DNA of 20,370 nt from Campylobacterota bacterium (lineage in GTDB: Bacteria; Campylobacterota; Campylobacteria; Campylobacterales; SZUA-545). Location of the stretch: assembly GCA_003561815.1 (NCBI GenBank), contig PWVP01000244.1, forward strand, positions 1 to 20,370. Reading direction: 5' to 3'. How positions within the stretch are numbered: position 1 is the first letter of the stretch; the number at the start of each line of letters is the position of its first letter. A program made the translations under genes and the position numbers. The notes under the pieces were generated by a model. The model saw only the letters and a program-made list of their open reading frames with translations. It was not told the DNA's origin and searched no databases. Positions 13,612 to 20,370 of the stretch are shown here, one piece after another.

Positions 13612-14957
13612 GCCTGCTCCTTTTGTTGGAAGTGATCGACAATATCGTGGGTGATCTTATAAGAGCAGAATTTCGGTCCGCACATGCTACAAAACTCCGC
13701 ATCTTTAAAGGCATCCTGCGGCAGCGTCTCATCGTGGTACGCTTTGGCCCGCTCCGGATCCAGAGCCAGCTCAAACTGCCGATTCCAGTCAAAGGCGTAG
13801 CGTGCATCGCTCATCGCATCGTCGCGATTGCGGGCGTTTTTGCGTCCCCTGGCCACATCCGCTGCGTGGGCGGCGATCTTATAGGCGATAATCCCTTCGC
13901 GCACATCCTCAGGGCCGGGCAGACCCAGATGCTCTTTAGGGGTGACATAGCAGAGCATCGATGCGCCGTGCATGCCGCCGACGGCCGCACCGATCGCTGA
14001 GGAGATGTGATCGTAGCCGGGGCTGATATCGGTCACCAACGGGCCTAGAATATAAAAGGGCGCGTCGTGGCAGTAGTGGCGCTCGATCTTCATGTTGTGC
14101 TCCACCTGATTGAGCGGCACATGGCCGGGCCCTTCGATCATCACCTGCACATCCTTTTCCCAAGCGCGCAGGGTGAGTTCACCCAGCATCTTGAGCTCTT
14201 CAAGCTGCGCCTCATCGGAGGCATCGGCCAGACAGCCCGGACGCAGACTATCGCCCAGCGAGAGGGTGACATCGTAGCGCTGGCAGATATCGAGAATCTG
14301 ATCGTAGGCCTGATAGAAGGGGTTCTCCTGGTGGTGGTGCATCATCCAGGCGGCAATCAGGCTGCCGCCACGGGAGACGATCCCCATTTTGCGTTTGGCT
14401 ATATAGGGCATAAAGCGCATCATAAAGCCCGCATGGATGGTGAAGTAGCTCACCCCCTGCTGGGCCTGGCGCTCGATCACTTTGAGCATATCGTCGATGA
14501 CGATGTTTTTGGCATCCTGGTTTTTGGCCTCCTGAACAATCTGATACATCGGTACGGTGCCCACTGGAACAGTGCTGGCAGCAATCACCGCCTTTCGCAC
14601 CTCGTCGGTGTTGTCGCAGGTGGAGAGATCCATAATGGTGTCTGCCCCATGCTTGAGGCTGATGCACACCTTCTGAACCTCCAGCTGCGGGTCGCTGGCC
14701 AGCGCGGAGGCGCCGATATTGGCATTGATTTTGCAGCTGGCGGCCAGACCGATGCCCATCGGGTCGAGCTGGGGGTGGTGGATATTGGCCGGGATCACCA
14801 TGCGTCCCCTGGCCACCTCTTTTCGTACCCGCTCTGCTGAGAGGTTCTCCCTGGCGGCCACACGCCGCATCTCCTCTGTCGTGACACCCGCTTTGGCGTA
14901 GTGCATCTGCGTGCGAACCCCATCCTTCATGCGTGGGGCGATCCATGCTTCTCTCAC
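13608..14957 (-). CDS. thiC: Phosphomethylpyrimidine synthase
   Basis: This is a 449-residue radical SAM enzyme converting 5-aminoimidazole ribotide to the HMP-phosphate pyrimidine of thiamine. Recognisable blocks: VRTQMHYAK, IPANIHH, GIGLAASCKINANIGASALASD, TIHAGFM, SRGGSL, IEGPGHVPLNQVEHNM and LGPLVTDISPGYDHI. The C-terminal cluster motif C-x2-C-x4-C is at Cys423, Cys426 and Cys431. Length fits the short ThiC form lacking the N-terminal extension of enterobacteria and plants. The start is GTG 14957 with AAAGGAGA at 14968-14961. mrp overlaps the stop. I looked for a TPP riboswitch upstream and found none. Confidence 0.97.
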   Translation of the reverse strand: MREAWIAPRMKDGVRTQMHYAKAGVTTEEMRRVAARENLSAERVRKEVARGRMVIPANIHHPQLDPMGIGLAASCKINANIGASALASDPQLEVQKVCISLKHGADTIMDLSTCDNTDEVRKAVIAASTVPVGTVPMYQIVQEAKNQDAKNIVIDDMLKVIERQAQQGVSYFTIHAGFMMRFMPYIAKRKMGIVSRGGSLIAAWMMHHHQENPFYQAYDQILDICQRYDVTLSLGDSLRPGCLADASDEAQLEELKMLGELTLRAWEKDVQVMIEGPGHVPLNQVEHNMKIERHYCHDAPFYILGPLVTDISPGYDHISSAIGAAVGGMHGASMLCYVTPKEHLGLPGPEDVREGIIAYKIAAHAADVARGRKNARNRDDAMSDARYAFDWNRQFELALDPERAKAYHDETLPQDAFKDAEFCSMCGPKFCSYKITHDIVDHFQQKEQA

Positions 14958-15054
14958 GCCTCTCCTTTAGATTCTGTTATGGTGAGCAACTTTTGTCCGG
15001 TAGCGCGCTCAGGCTGGTGCAAGGATACTTGAAATCGGATAAAAAAGGTCTGAT

Positions 15055-15171
15055 TTTCGGCGGGAGCGGGGCGCACTTTTAAAAGGGAGGGGAGTAGCGA
15101 AACACGCCAAAGGGAGGTGGGGCTCCAAAAGGCGTGGATACTACGGTTTAGAGCGCACCCGTCCGCCGAAA
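15055..15171. ncRNA. Candidate structured RNA or cruciform element, 117 bases
   Basis: Nested complementary arms span the region. Outer: TTTCGGCGG (15055-15063) with CCGCCGAAA (15163-15171), continuing A15065/T15162, C15067/G15161, GGG (15068-15070) with CCC (15158-15160), and GCGC (15071-15074) with GCGC (15153-15156). That is 18 pairs with three single-base bulges. Inner: GTAG (15094-15097) with CTAC (15141-15144), CACGCC (15103-15108) with GGCGTG (15131-15136), and GGAG (15113-15116) with CTCC (15123-15126). Order and nesting are consistent with one long hairpin. The strand is undecided and no known RNA family is recognised. It could also be a small miniature inverted-repeat element. Confidence 0.5.
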
Positions 15172-15177
15172 TTTGGA

Positions 15178-15221
15178 GGGGTTGGGTGTCTGCTAGAAAG
15201 CAGACGGTAAAATCATACCCC
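15178..15221. repeat. Second nested hairpin in the divergent region
   Basis: GTCTGC (15188-15193) and GCAGAC (15200-15205) form perfect 6-base arms around TAGAAA, enclosed by GGGGT (15178-15182) and ACCCC (15217-15221). It begins seven bases after the larger structure. TAAAAT at 15208-15213 overlaps the outer arm, so it may lie at or near the regulator's promoter. Confidence 0.45.
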
Positions 15222-15324
15222 CTGCTGCGTGAAAAGATCGTGAAAAATTATTACAAACAAACCCGACTCTCAGCCTGTAGCCGCTACTATCTCTCCTTTA
15301 AGCATCTTGGCCAAAGAGAGCAGC

Positions 15325-18072
15325 ATGGCAGCCAGAGCGAAAAAAGAGCCTACCACCGGCAGCTATCAATTCACCATCCGTCTTACGGGCACTCTCTTTT
15401 GCGGTGTGCGCTTATCGGGGGCTAGCGATCGTGAACCGCCTGAGCCGATCGGGTTTGATTATGAGAAGGCGCGCGCGCTCTTTGGTTATCTGCTGATCGA
15501 GCCAGGGGCCCATTCGCGCGCCAGCCTGGCAGCACTGCTCTGGCCCGATCAGCCCCAGGCGGCGGCTTTAGGGGCACTGCGCACCACACTCTACCGCCTG
15601 CGCCGCCAGCTTGAACCCTATGGGGTGCGCTTTAGTGCCGATCGAAAAGAGATCGCTCTTGAGCTGCCTGAAGAGAGCCGGGTGGATCTTTGGCAGCTTC
15701 AAAAACTGGCCGCATGCTGTAAGGCCTCAGAGCACACCCCCGACTGCATAGAGTGTCTGAAGGCTCAAGCCGCACTCTACCGGGGCGATCTGCTTTCGGA
15801 TGTGGTGATACCCGGCGCTTTGGGGTTTGAGGAGTGGCTTTTAGGCGCGCGCGAGGCGCTGCGTCAGCGCACGATCGCACTGCTTCTTCGTCTGACGCAG
15901 GCGCTAAGCCGTTCAGCCCGGCGCCAGGAGGCGCTGGGCTATTTTGAGCAGCTTCTGCAGGTGGATCCCTACAGTGGCATCGCCTGTCACGATCAGATGG
16001 CACTTCTGCACGATCTGGGGCGAAGCGGTGAGGCGCTGGCGCTTTTTCGCCGTTTTGAGCGCCGCTTAAAGAGCGATCTGGGTGTGGTGCCAGAGGAGGC
16101 GTGCTTTGCGCTCTACCACCGGATTCGCCACGCGGTTTTGGGCGCCCCCAAACCTCCGCCTAAGGCAGACGATCCCGGTCAGCGGGTGGTGAGTGTGCTC
16201 TACCTTCACCCGCTGATCGCTGAGGGTGAGCAGGCCGATCAGCAGGCGCTATCATCCGCGCGCCACCTGTTTTGCCAGCTGGCCGAAGAGCGCCTGGCCC
16301 GTTACGGGGCGTGGGTGGTCTCTGCCGGTGCGGGTCTGCTCGCCTTTTTTGGCCACACCCGACCGGTGGAGCAGAGTATCCGCCATGCCGCCGAGGCGGC
16401 GATCGAGCTGCAGCTGCTCTTAGTGCGCGAGATGCCCGATCCGATCCGTCCGGTGCTGGCGCTGCATAGTGGCGTCGTGCTGGCCCACCCCACACTGGCC
16501 GATCCGGCCGGGGTGGCCAGCCAGAGGGCAATGGCGATCGCGCTGAGCGCCTCTGGCTCCTGGCTGCTGCTCTCAGAGACCGCTGCGCGGCTTCTGGAGC
16601 GCTACTACCCGCTGCGCCGAAGGGGTGCGTACTATCAACTGCCGCTGGAGCGTCCCGGTGGCGTGGCTTTGAGGGGGTCAGGCACGCTGATTGGGCGCCA
16701 TCAAGAGCTAAAGCCGCTTCAGGAGGCGATTGCGGCTTTAGCCCAAAGGGGCGCCGTGGGGCGCTGGCTGGTTAGCGGTGCGGCGGGGATGGGTAAAAGC
16801 CGACTGGTCTCTGAGATCGCCCTTCTAGCGCGCAAAGAGCAGGTGAGCGTCTACCGCGCCTCAGCCAGCGCGCTTCATCAGCCCATCGCCTTTTCGCTGC
16901 TGATGGCGCTTTTAGAGCAGGTGGTCGGCATCGATCTGCAGAGTGATGCCAAAACCCGAAAAACCCTTCTGGAGAGCTACCTGCTTCGCCACCCGAGACT
17001 CAATGAGCCCCGCTTTCGTGCGGTGGCGGCGACACTGCTAGGCGGTGCCGAGCAGCCGGTAATGCCGCCAAGCCACACCCAGATGGCCGATGCGCTGACC
17101 CTCTGGCTTGAGACGCTCTCTACCAAAACGCCCACCCTGCTTATCTTCGAGGATCTTCACTGGGCAGATGCCGCCTCTTTGGTGCTGCTTGAGCGGCTAA
17201 AGCGCCAACCGGGACAGATGATACTGGCAACCAGCCGGGAGGTGGAGCCAGGGTGGCAGACGCTGCTGCTTGAGCCGTTAAGCTATGAACAGAGCTGCGA
17301 GCTGGTGCGCGCGCTGCCTGCTGGCGCACACATCAGCCGCGAGCACCTTGAGCGGATCGCGCTTAAAGCTGAAGGGGTGCCGCTCTTTATCGAGGAGCTG
17401 GTTCAGGCGCGGCGCTGGCAGCCTGAGGGGACAGAGTGGCAAGAGCCGGTGCTCTACTCACTGCAGACACTCTACGGGGTGCGGCTAAGGGCGTGCGGAG
17501 AGGCGGCGGCGCTGGCGCGGTTTGCGGCGGTTGTGGGGGTGAGTTTTGAGCGAAGCCTGCTTCGAGCCGATGGCGACTTCGAGCCGCTCTGGCTCGAGCA
17601 GGCGCTAAGCACCCTGAGCCAAAACGGCCTTATCGTCACCCTTAAACCCGGTCTTTACGCCTTTCGTCATGCGCTGATTCAAGAGGCGGTTCTCGCCTCG
17701 CTCGATCGCGCGGCGGTGTGGGCGCTTCATCTGCGGGTGGCCGAAGCGCTGCAGCGACTAAGCGGGGGGCGTCAAGAGCGCATCGCCTATCACCTGGAGC
17801 GTGGCCGCCACCCGATGCGCGCCATCGCCTTTCGTCTGGCTGCGGCGCGATCGGCTCTGCTCTCCGGGGCGCTTCAGGAGGCGGCGACGCAGATTGCTAA
17901 GGCGATCGAGGGGCTAGAGGCGCTCCCTGAGGGTCAAGCGCGCGATCGCCAGGCCTACGCGGTACGCAAACTCGAAGCGGAGATCTGGACCGCCCTCTCA
18001 GGAGAGCAGGCACCCGCCGCCCGCCGGGCGCGGCAGCAGGCGGCCCAACTGGCAAAGATCGTTACCGAATGA
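15325..18072 (+). CDS. BTAD/SARP-type regulator with degenerate cyclase domain and STAND ATPase
   Basis: This is a 915-residue multidomain regulator. The N-terminal winged-helix-like region (about 20-105, helix ALGALRTTLYRLRRQLEP) leads into a bacterial transcriptional activation domain (about 110-265; EEWLLGAREALRQRTIALLL, DPYSGIACHDQMALLHDLGR). A class III cyclase-like domain (about 288-440) begins VVSVLYLHPL where active cyclases have a metal-binding Asp, so it is probably a non-catalytic sensor. An AAA_16/STAND ATPase follows with Walker A GAAGMGKS (485-492) and Walker B LLIFEDLHW (605-613). The C-terminus (about 700-915) is helical. There are no membrane segments. I prefer ATG 15325; a TTG at 15307 is possible. 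The architecture is commoner in Actinobacteria and Chloroflexi. Target unknown. Confidence 0.8.
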   Translation: MAARAKKEPTTGSYQFTIRLTGTLFCGVRLSGASDREPPEPIGFDYEKARALFGYLLIEPGAHSRASLAALLWPDQPQAAALGALRTTLYRLRRQLEPYGVRFSADRKEIALELPEESRVDLWQLQKLAACCKASEHTPDCIECLKAQAALYRGDLLSDVVIPGALGFEEWLLGAREALRQRTIALLLRLTQALSRSARRQEALGYFEQLLQVDPYSGIACHDQMALLHDLGRSGEALALFRRFERRLKSDLGVVPEEACFALYHRIRHAVLGAPKPPPKADDPGQRVVSVLYLHPLIAEGEQADQQALSSARHLFCQLAEERLARYGAWVVSAGAGLLAFFGHTRPVEQSIRHAAEAAIELQLLLVREMPDPIRPVLALHSGVVLAHPTLADPAGVASQRAMAIALSASGSWLLLSETAARLLERYYPLRRRGAYYQLPLERPGGVALRGSGTLIGRHQELKPLQEAIAALAQRGAVGRWLVSGAAGMGKSRLVSEIALLARKEQVSVYRASASALHQPIAFSLLMALLEQVVGIDLQSDAKTRKTLLESYLLRHPRLNEPRFRAVAATLLGGAEQPVMPPSHTQMADALTLWLETLSTKTPTLLIFEDLHWADAASLVLLERLKRQPGQMILATSREVEPGWQTLLLEPLSYEQSCELVRALPAGAHISREHLERIALKAEGVPLFIEELVQARRWQPEGTEWQEPVLYSLQTLYGVRLRACGEAAALARFAAVVGVSFERSLLRADGDFEPLWLEQALSTLSQNGLIVTLKPGLYAFRHALIQEAVLASLDRAAVWALHLRVAEALQRLSGGRQERIAYHLERGRHPMRAIAFRLAAARSALLSGALQEAATQIAKAIEGLEALPEGQARDRQAYAVRKLEAEIWTALSGEQAPAARRARQQAAQLAKIVTE

Positions 18073-18097
18073 AACACCGCTTTAAAGGGGGGAGGTG

Positions 18098-18103
18098 TAT
18101 AAT
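18098..18103 (+). promoter_or_regulatory. -10 box upstream of ispDF
   Basis: A perfect TATAAT lies 26 bases after the regulator stop and 43 bases before the ispDF GTG. The -35 position (18075-18080) reads CACCGC, a poor match. A transcript starting here would give a leader of about 35 bases with AAAAGGAG at 18133-18140. Confidence 0.4.
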
Positions 18104-18145
18104 TTTGTAACACCGCCCCGCTGGGGCCTACTAAAAGGAGAATCT

Positions 18146-19261
18146 GTGCCGTCACTCTCTTTGGTTCTCCTGGCTGCGGGGGACTCGACCCGTTTTTCGC
18201 TTCCGGTACGCAAACAGTGGCTGCGCATCGGTGCTCAGCCCCTCTGGGCGTTTGTGGCCGATCGGTTTTGTCGGCTACACCCCTTTAAGGAGGTGATTAT
18301 CGCCGCCCATCCTGACGAGGTGAGCCACATGGCGGCATTGAGCGAGCACCGGGTGGTGCCGGGTGGCACAAGCCGCGAGGTGTCGCTTCAGAGTGCGCTG
18401 CGCGTCGCGACGGGGGAGTATGTGCTCGTGAGTGATGTGGCACGCGCCTGTGTGCCCGATGCAGTGATCCATCGGGTGATTGAGAAGATGGGTGAGGCAC
18501 CCTGTGTGGTGCCTGCTCTGCGGGTGGTGGATACCCTAAGCGATGGTACGCGCGCACTGGATCGCGATCGCCTGATGCGCATCCAGACGCCGCAGCTTTC
18601 ACATGCCGATACCCTCCGTGAGGCCCTCAAACAGCTTAGCGGCTACACCGACGAGTCCACCCTGATGGCCGCCTATGGCCAGGAGGTGATCACCGTTGCC
18701 GGTGATGAGCGCGGCGCGAAGCTCACCTTTGGCGACGAGCTTGCCGGGTGTCTTGCGCCCCCTTCGCCGGAGGCGCTTATCGGGCAGGGGTTTGATGTGC
18801 ACAGCTTTGAGCCGGGCAAATCGATGGTGCTCTGTGGTGTGGCGATCGACTCACCGGTGGGCTTTAAGGCCCACTCCGATGGGGATGTGGCGCTACACGC
18901 GCTGATGGATGCGATTTTAGGCGCGGCGGGTCTGGGGGATATCGGCGAGCTTTTCCCCGATAGTGATGCAGCCTACGCCGGAGCCGACTCGGCGGTGCTT
19001 TTACAGCAGGTGTGTAGTCGGGTCCATAAGCTGGGCTTTGAGCTGCGGGGGGTGGATATCACCCTGATGGCCCAAAAGCCCCGACTGGCCCCCTACAAGG
19101 CGGCGATGCGTCGGCGTTTGGCTACGCTTTTGGGGCTGTATGCCGAGCGGATCAACCTTAAGGCCACCACCACCGAGAGGCTCGGCTTTATCGGGCGCGA
19201 GGAGGGGGTGGCGGCCATGGCACTGGCAAATCTGGGCTATTATGATTGGAGGCGGCGATGA
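18146..19261 (+). CDS. ispDF: Fused IspD-IspF of the MEP isoprenoid pathway
   Basis: This 371-residue bifunctional enzyme has two parts. Residues about 1-208 are IspD (MEP cytidylyltransferase): LAAGDSTRFSLPVRKQWLRI is the CTP-binding block and DVARACVPD follows. Residues 212-371 are IspF (MEcPP synthase): the zinc ligands Asp217 and His219 in GFDVHSFE, the SDGDVALHALMDAILGAAG signature with His251, GDIGELFPD and KATTTERLGFIGR. The fusion skips the IspE step between the two reactions and is typical of Campylobacterota and some alphaproteobacteria. The GTG at 18146 has AAAAGGAG five bases upstream; the earlier GTG at 18095 overlaps the TATAAT box. It overlaps the next gene by ATGA. Confidence 0.96.
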   Translation: MPSLSLVLLAAGDSTRFSLPVRKQWLRIGAQPLWAFVADRFCRLHPFKEVIIAAHPDEVSHMAALSEHRVVPGGTSREVSLQSALRVATGEYVLVSDVARACVPDAVIHRVIEKMGEAPCVVPALRVVDTLSDGTRALDRDRLMRIQTPQLSHADTLREALKQLSGYTDESTLMAAYGQEVITVAGDERGAKLTFGDELAGCLAPPSPEALIGQGFDVHSFEPGKSMVLCGVAIDSPVGFKAHSDGDVALHALMDAILGAAGLGDIGELFPDSDAAYAGADSAVLLQQVCSRVHKLGFELRGVDITLMAQKPRLAPYKAAMRRRLATLLGLYAERINLKATTTERLGFIGREEGVAAMALANLGYYDWRRR

Positions 19262-20142
19262 GGGTACTGGTCGTAGAGAGTGAACTCTATCTGGCGCAAA
19301 GCATCACAGCGAAGCTGATTGACTCGGGCTATAGCTGCGAGTTTGCAGCCACCACCAAGGAGGCGCTGGAGCATCCGGTCGTGGATGCACTGCTGCTCTC
19401 AAGCAACTTCTCGGATCAATGTTTTCATGGGCTGATTGAGGCGTACCGGGATAAGATTATTATTTTGATGGTCTCTTACATCAACGCCGATACGGTGACG
19501 CGGCCGATGGATGCGGGTGCGTCTGACTACATTCTCAAACCCTTTATGATTGAGGAGCTGATTCGAAAGATTGAGCACTTTCGCCACTACCGCTCCCTTA
19601 AAGAGAAGAGCGCTTCGCTGGAGCGCTATATCCACAGCAGCTTTGCGGATCTGCGCTGTGAGGGGGCGCCCGAGGAGGCGCAGCTGCCGGTTTTGGTGGT
19701 GGGCAGCCACCCGCGCTGTCTGGACGCCTTTGCCTTCAGGCTGGCGAAGCGGCGTCAGCGTGCACTGATGTTTCACGATCTTAAAAGCGACGGTCTGCCC
19801 GATGGGGTGCCGCCACAATCGATTCTCTACCTTAGCGGACTGGAGGCGCTTCGAAAACCGGAGCGGCAGGTGCTTGTGGAGATGCTTCGTAAGCAGCCGG
19901 TGGTGATCGCCTCAACCGATCTGGAGGAGGAGCCGCTCTGGCCGGGGATGGGTCGGGTGGTGATCCGCTCTCAGGCGCAAACCTGCCAAGAGGGGGAGAT
20001 TGTCAGCATCGAAGAGTATGTTAAGGGTGCGATTTTGGCCAATCAGCACCGCTTCCCTGATACCGAGCTCTCCCGGCGGCTGGGCATTAGCCGCAAGAGC
20101 TTGTGGGAAAAGAGGAGAAAGTATGGCATCCAGAAAAACTAA
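19258..20142 (+). CDS. HP1021/CemR-type orphan atypical response regulator
   Basis: This is a 294-residue regulator. The receiver-like domain (1-115) starts MRVLVVESELYLAQSITAKL. The phosphoacceptor position holds Ser48 (DALLLSSNFS) instead of Asp, and the acidic pair is reduced to Glu7/Glu9, while Lys94 (YILKPF) remains. Signalling by phosphorylation is therefore unlikely. A middle region (about 120-245) contains LPVLVVGSHPRCLDAFAF, and the C-terminus has a Fis/NtrC-type helix-turn-helix (DTELSRRLGISRKSLWEKRR). Gene order ispDF then this gene then a sulfate adenylyltransferase-like gene matches HP1020/HP1021 and Cj1607/Cj1608/Cj1609. Those homologs control replication initiation and redox/energy genes. 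The ATG at 19258 has GGAGG at 19247-19251; the TTG at 19246 lies before that site. Confidence 0.9.
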   Translation: MRVLVVESELYLAQSITAKLIDSGYSCEFAATTKEALEHPVVDALLLSSNFSDQCFHGLIEAYRDKIIILMVSYINADTVTRPMDAGASDYILKPFMIEELIRKIEHFRHYRSLKEKSASLERYIHSSFADLRCEGAPEEAQLPVLVVGSHPRCLDAFAFRLAKRRQRALMFHDLKSDGLPDGVPPQSILYLSGLEALRKPERQVLVEMLRKQPVVIASTDLEEEPLWPGMGRVVIRSQAQTCQEGEIVSIEEYVKGAILANQHRFPDTELSRRLGISRKSLWEKRRKYGIQKN

Positions 20143-20370
20143 CCGTCAGCTTTTTATCGATATGGAGGCGGTCGCCACACTGGCGATGGTCAAACGGGGT
20201 CTGCTCTCTCCTGTCTGCGGCCTGATGGGGCGCGAAGAGGCGGCCCAGGTTGACAAAAGCGGTCTCTATCGGGGCCAATCCTTTCCGTTTTCGTTTCTGC
20301 TGGCCCCCAGCGGACGGCGTAACAAAGAGGTGCTCTCAAGCGCCAGGCAAGGTGAGGTGCTGGATCTTGT
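20123..20370 (+). CDS. Sulfate adenylyltransferase-like protein, N-terminal part
   Basis: The frame is open to the window edge (82 full codons). It starts MASRKTNRQLFIDMEAVATL and includes VKRGLLSPVCGLMGREEA and FPFSFLLAPSGRRNKEVL, which resemble the N-terminal PUA-like domain of ATP sulfurylase and the Cj1609 family, found next to the HP1021-type regulator in Campylobacter. ATP sulfurylase makes adenylyl sulfate from ATP and sulfate, or runs in reverse in sulfur oxidisers; the catalytic domain lies outside the window, so activity is unproven. The ATG lies 20 bases inside the regulator with AGGAG at 20113-20117. Confidence 0.6.
   Translation, partial: MASRKTNRQLFIDMEAVATLAMVKRGLLSPVCGLMGREEAAQVDKSGLYRGQSFPFSFLLAPSGRRNKEVLSSARQGEVLDL

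Larger units (their letters stand above)
14958..15324. other. 367-base divergent intergenic region, non-coding
   Basis: No convincing gene lies here; the short open frame from 15117 has no protein-like features. It carries two strongly structured elements (15055-15171 and 15178-15221). A poly-A run (15041-15046) gives a T-run on the minus strand but with no good stem in front of it. TAAAAT at 15208-15213 is a possible -10 for the plus-strand regulator, without a good -35. It is the only long gap in the window outside the accessory region. Confidence 0.7.

Noticed and set aside
14958..15240. TPP riboswitch upstream of thiC
   Set aside because: Neither CTGAGA nor the conserved CCTGATC and GCGNAGGGAA elements are found on the minus strand; the fold seen is different.
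1..20370. tRNA, rRNA genes, CRISPR arrays or transposases
   Set aside because: No cloverleaf with a CCA-type end, rRNA segment, regular repeat-spacer array or transposase motif was seen by eye.

Overview
This window most likely comes from a GC-rich, motile, probably free-living member of the Campylobacterota (Epsilonproteobacteria). Gene order is the main evidence. A fused ispDF gene is followed by an orphan HP1021/CemR-type response regulator and then a sulfate adenylyltransferase-like gene. Elsewhere purA is followed by a FliJ-like gene, a MotE-like gene, a DUF507 gene and carA. I know both orders from Campylobacter, and part of them from Helicobacter. The exact genus cannot be read from the sequence.

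Layout. (1) 1-3334 is an accessory region. It holds a Phd/YefM-type antitoxin cut by the window edge, a divergent DUF4143-type AAA ATPase, an AT-rich HNH-nuclease-family gene, and a three-gene toxin-antitoxin cluster (antitoxin, MazF-type toxin, third antitoxin-like gene). (2) 3475-8440 is a compact plus-strand run: purA, FliJ-like, MotE-like, DUF507, carA and agmatine deiminase, mixing nucleotide synthesis, flagellar function and polyamine synthesis. (3) 8530-10433 is a radical-SAM gene overlapping its DUF4130 partner, a widespread pair predicted to act in DNA modification or repair. (4) 10430-14957 lies on the minus strand: thiC and mrp overlap as one operon, followed by a chemotaxis receptor with its own sigma-28-like promoter. 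(5) 14958-15324 is a non-coding divergent region with large nested inverted repeats. (6) 15325-18072 encodes a 915-residue regulator (winged helix, BTAD, degenerate cyclase domain, STAND ATPase). (7) 18146-20370 holds ispDF, the orphan regulator and the start of the sulfate adenylyltransferase-like gene, all overlapping.

How the genes work together. The housekeeping genes are packed with 4-base overlaps, so translational coupling is likely. Motility links three parts of the window: the FliJ-like and MotE-like genes sit in the purA operon, and the chemoreceptor appears to be FliA-dependent. Thiamine pyrimidine synthesis (ThiC, an iron-sulfur enzyme) is coupled to Mrp, an iron-sulfur carrier.

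A window-wide signal is the palindrome CGATCG, which I counted by hand about 56 times against roughly 6-7 expected from base composition. It is nearly absent from 149-2778, which supports recent acquisition of that part. The most interesting unexplained items are this palindrome, the folded intergenic element at 15055-15221, the giant regulator beside it, and the radical-SAM/DUF4130 pair.
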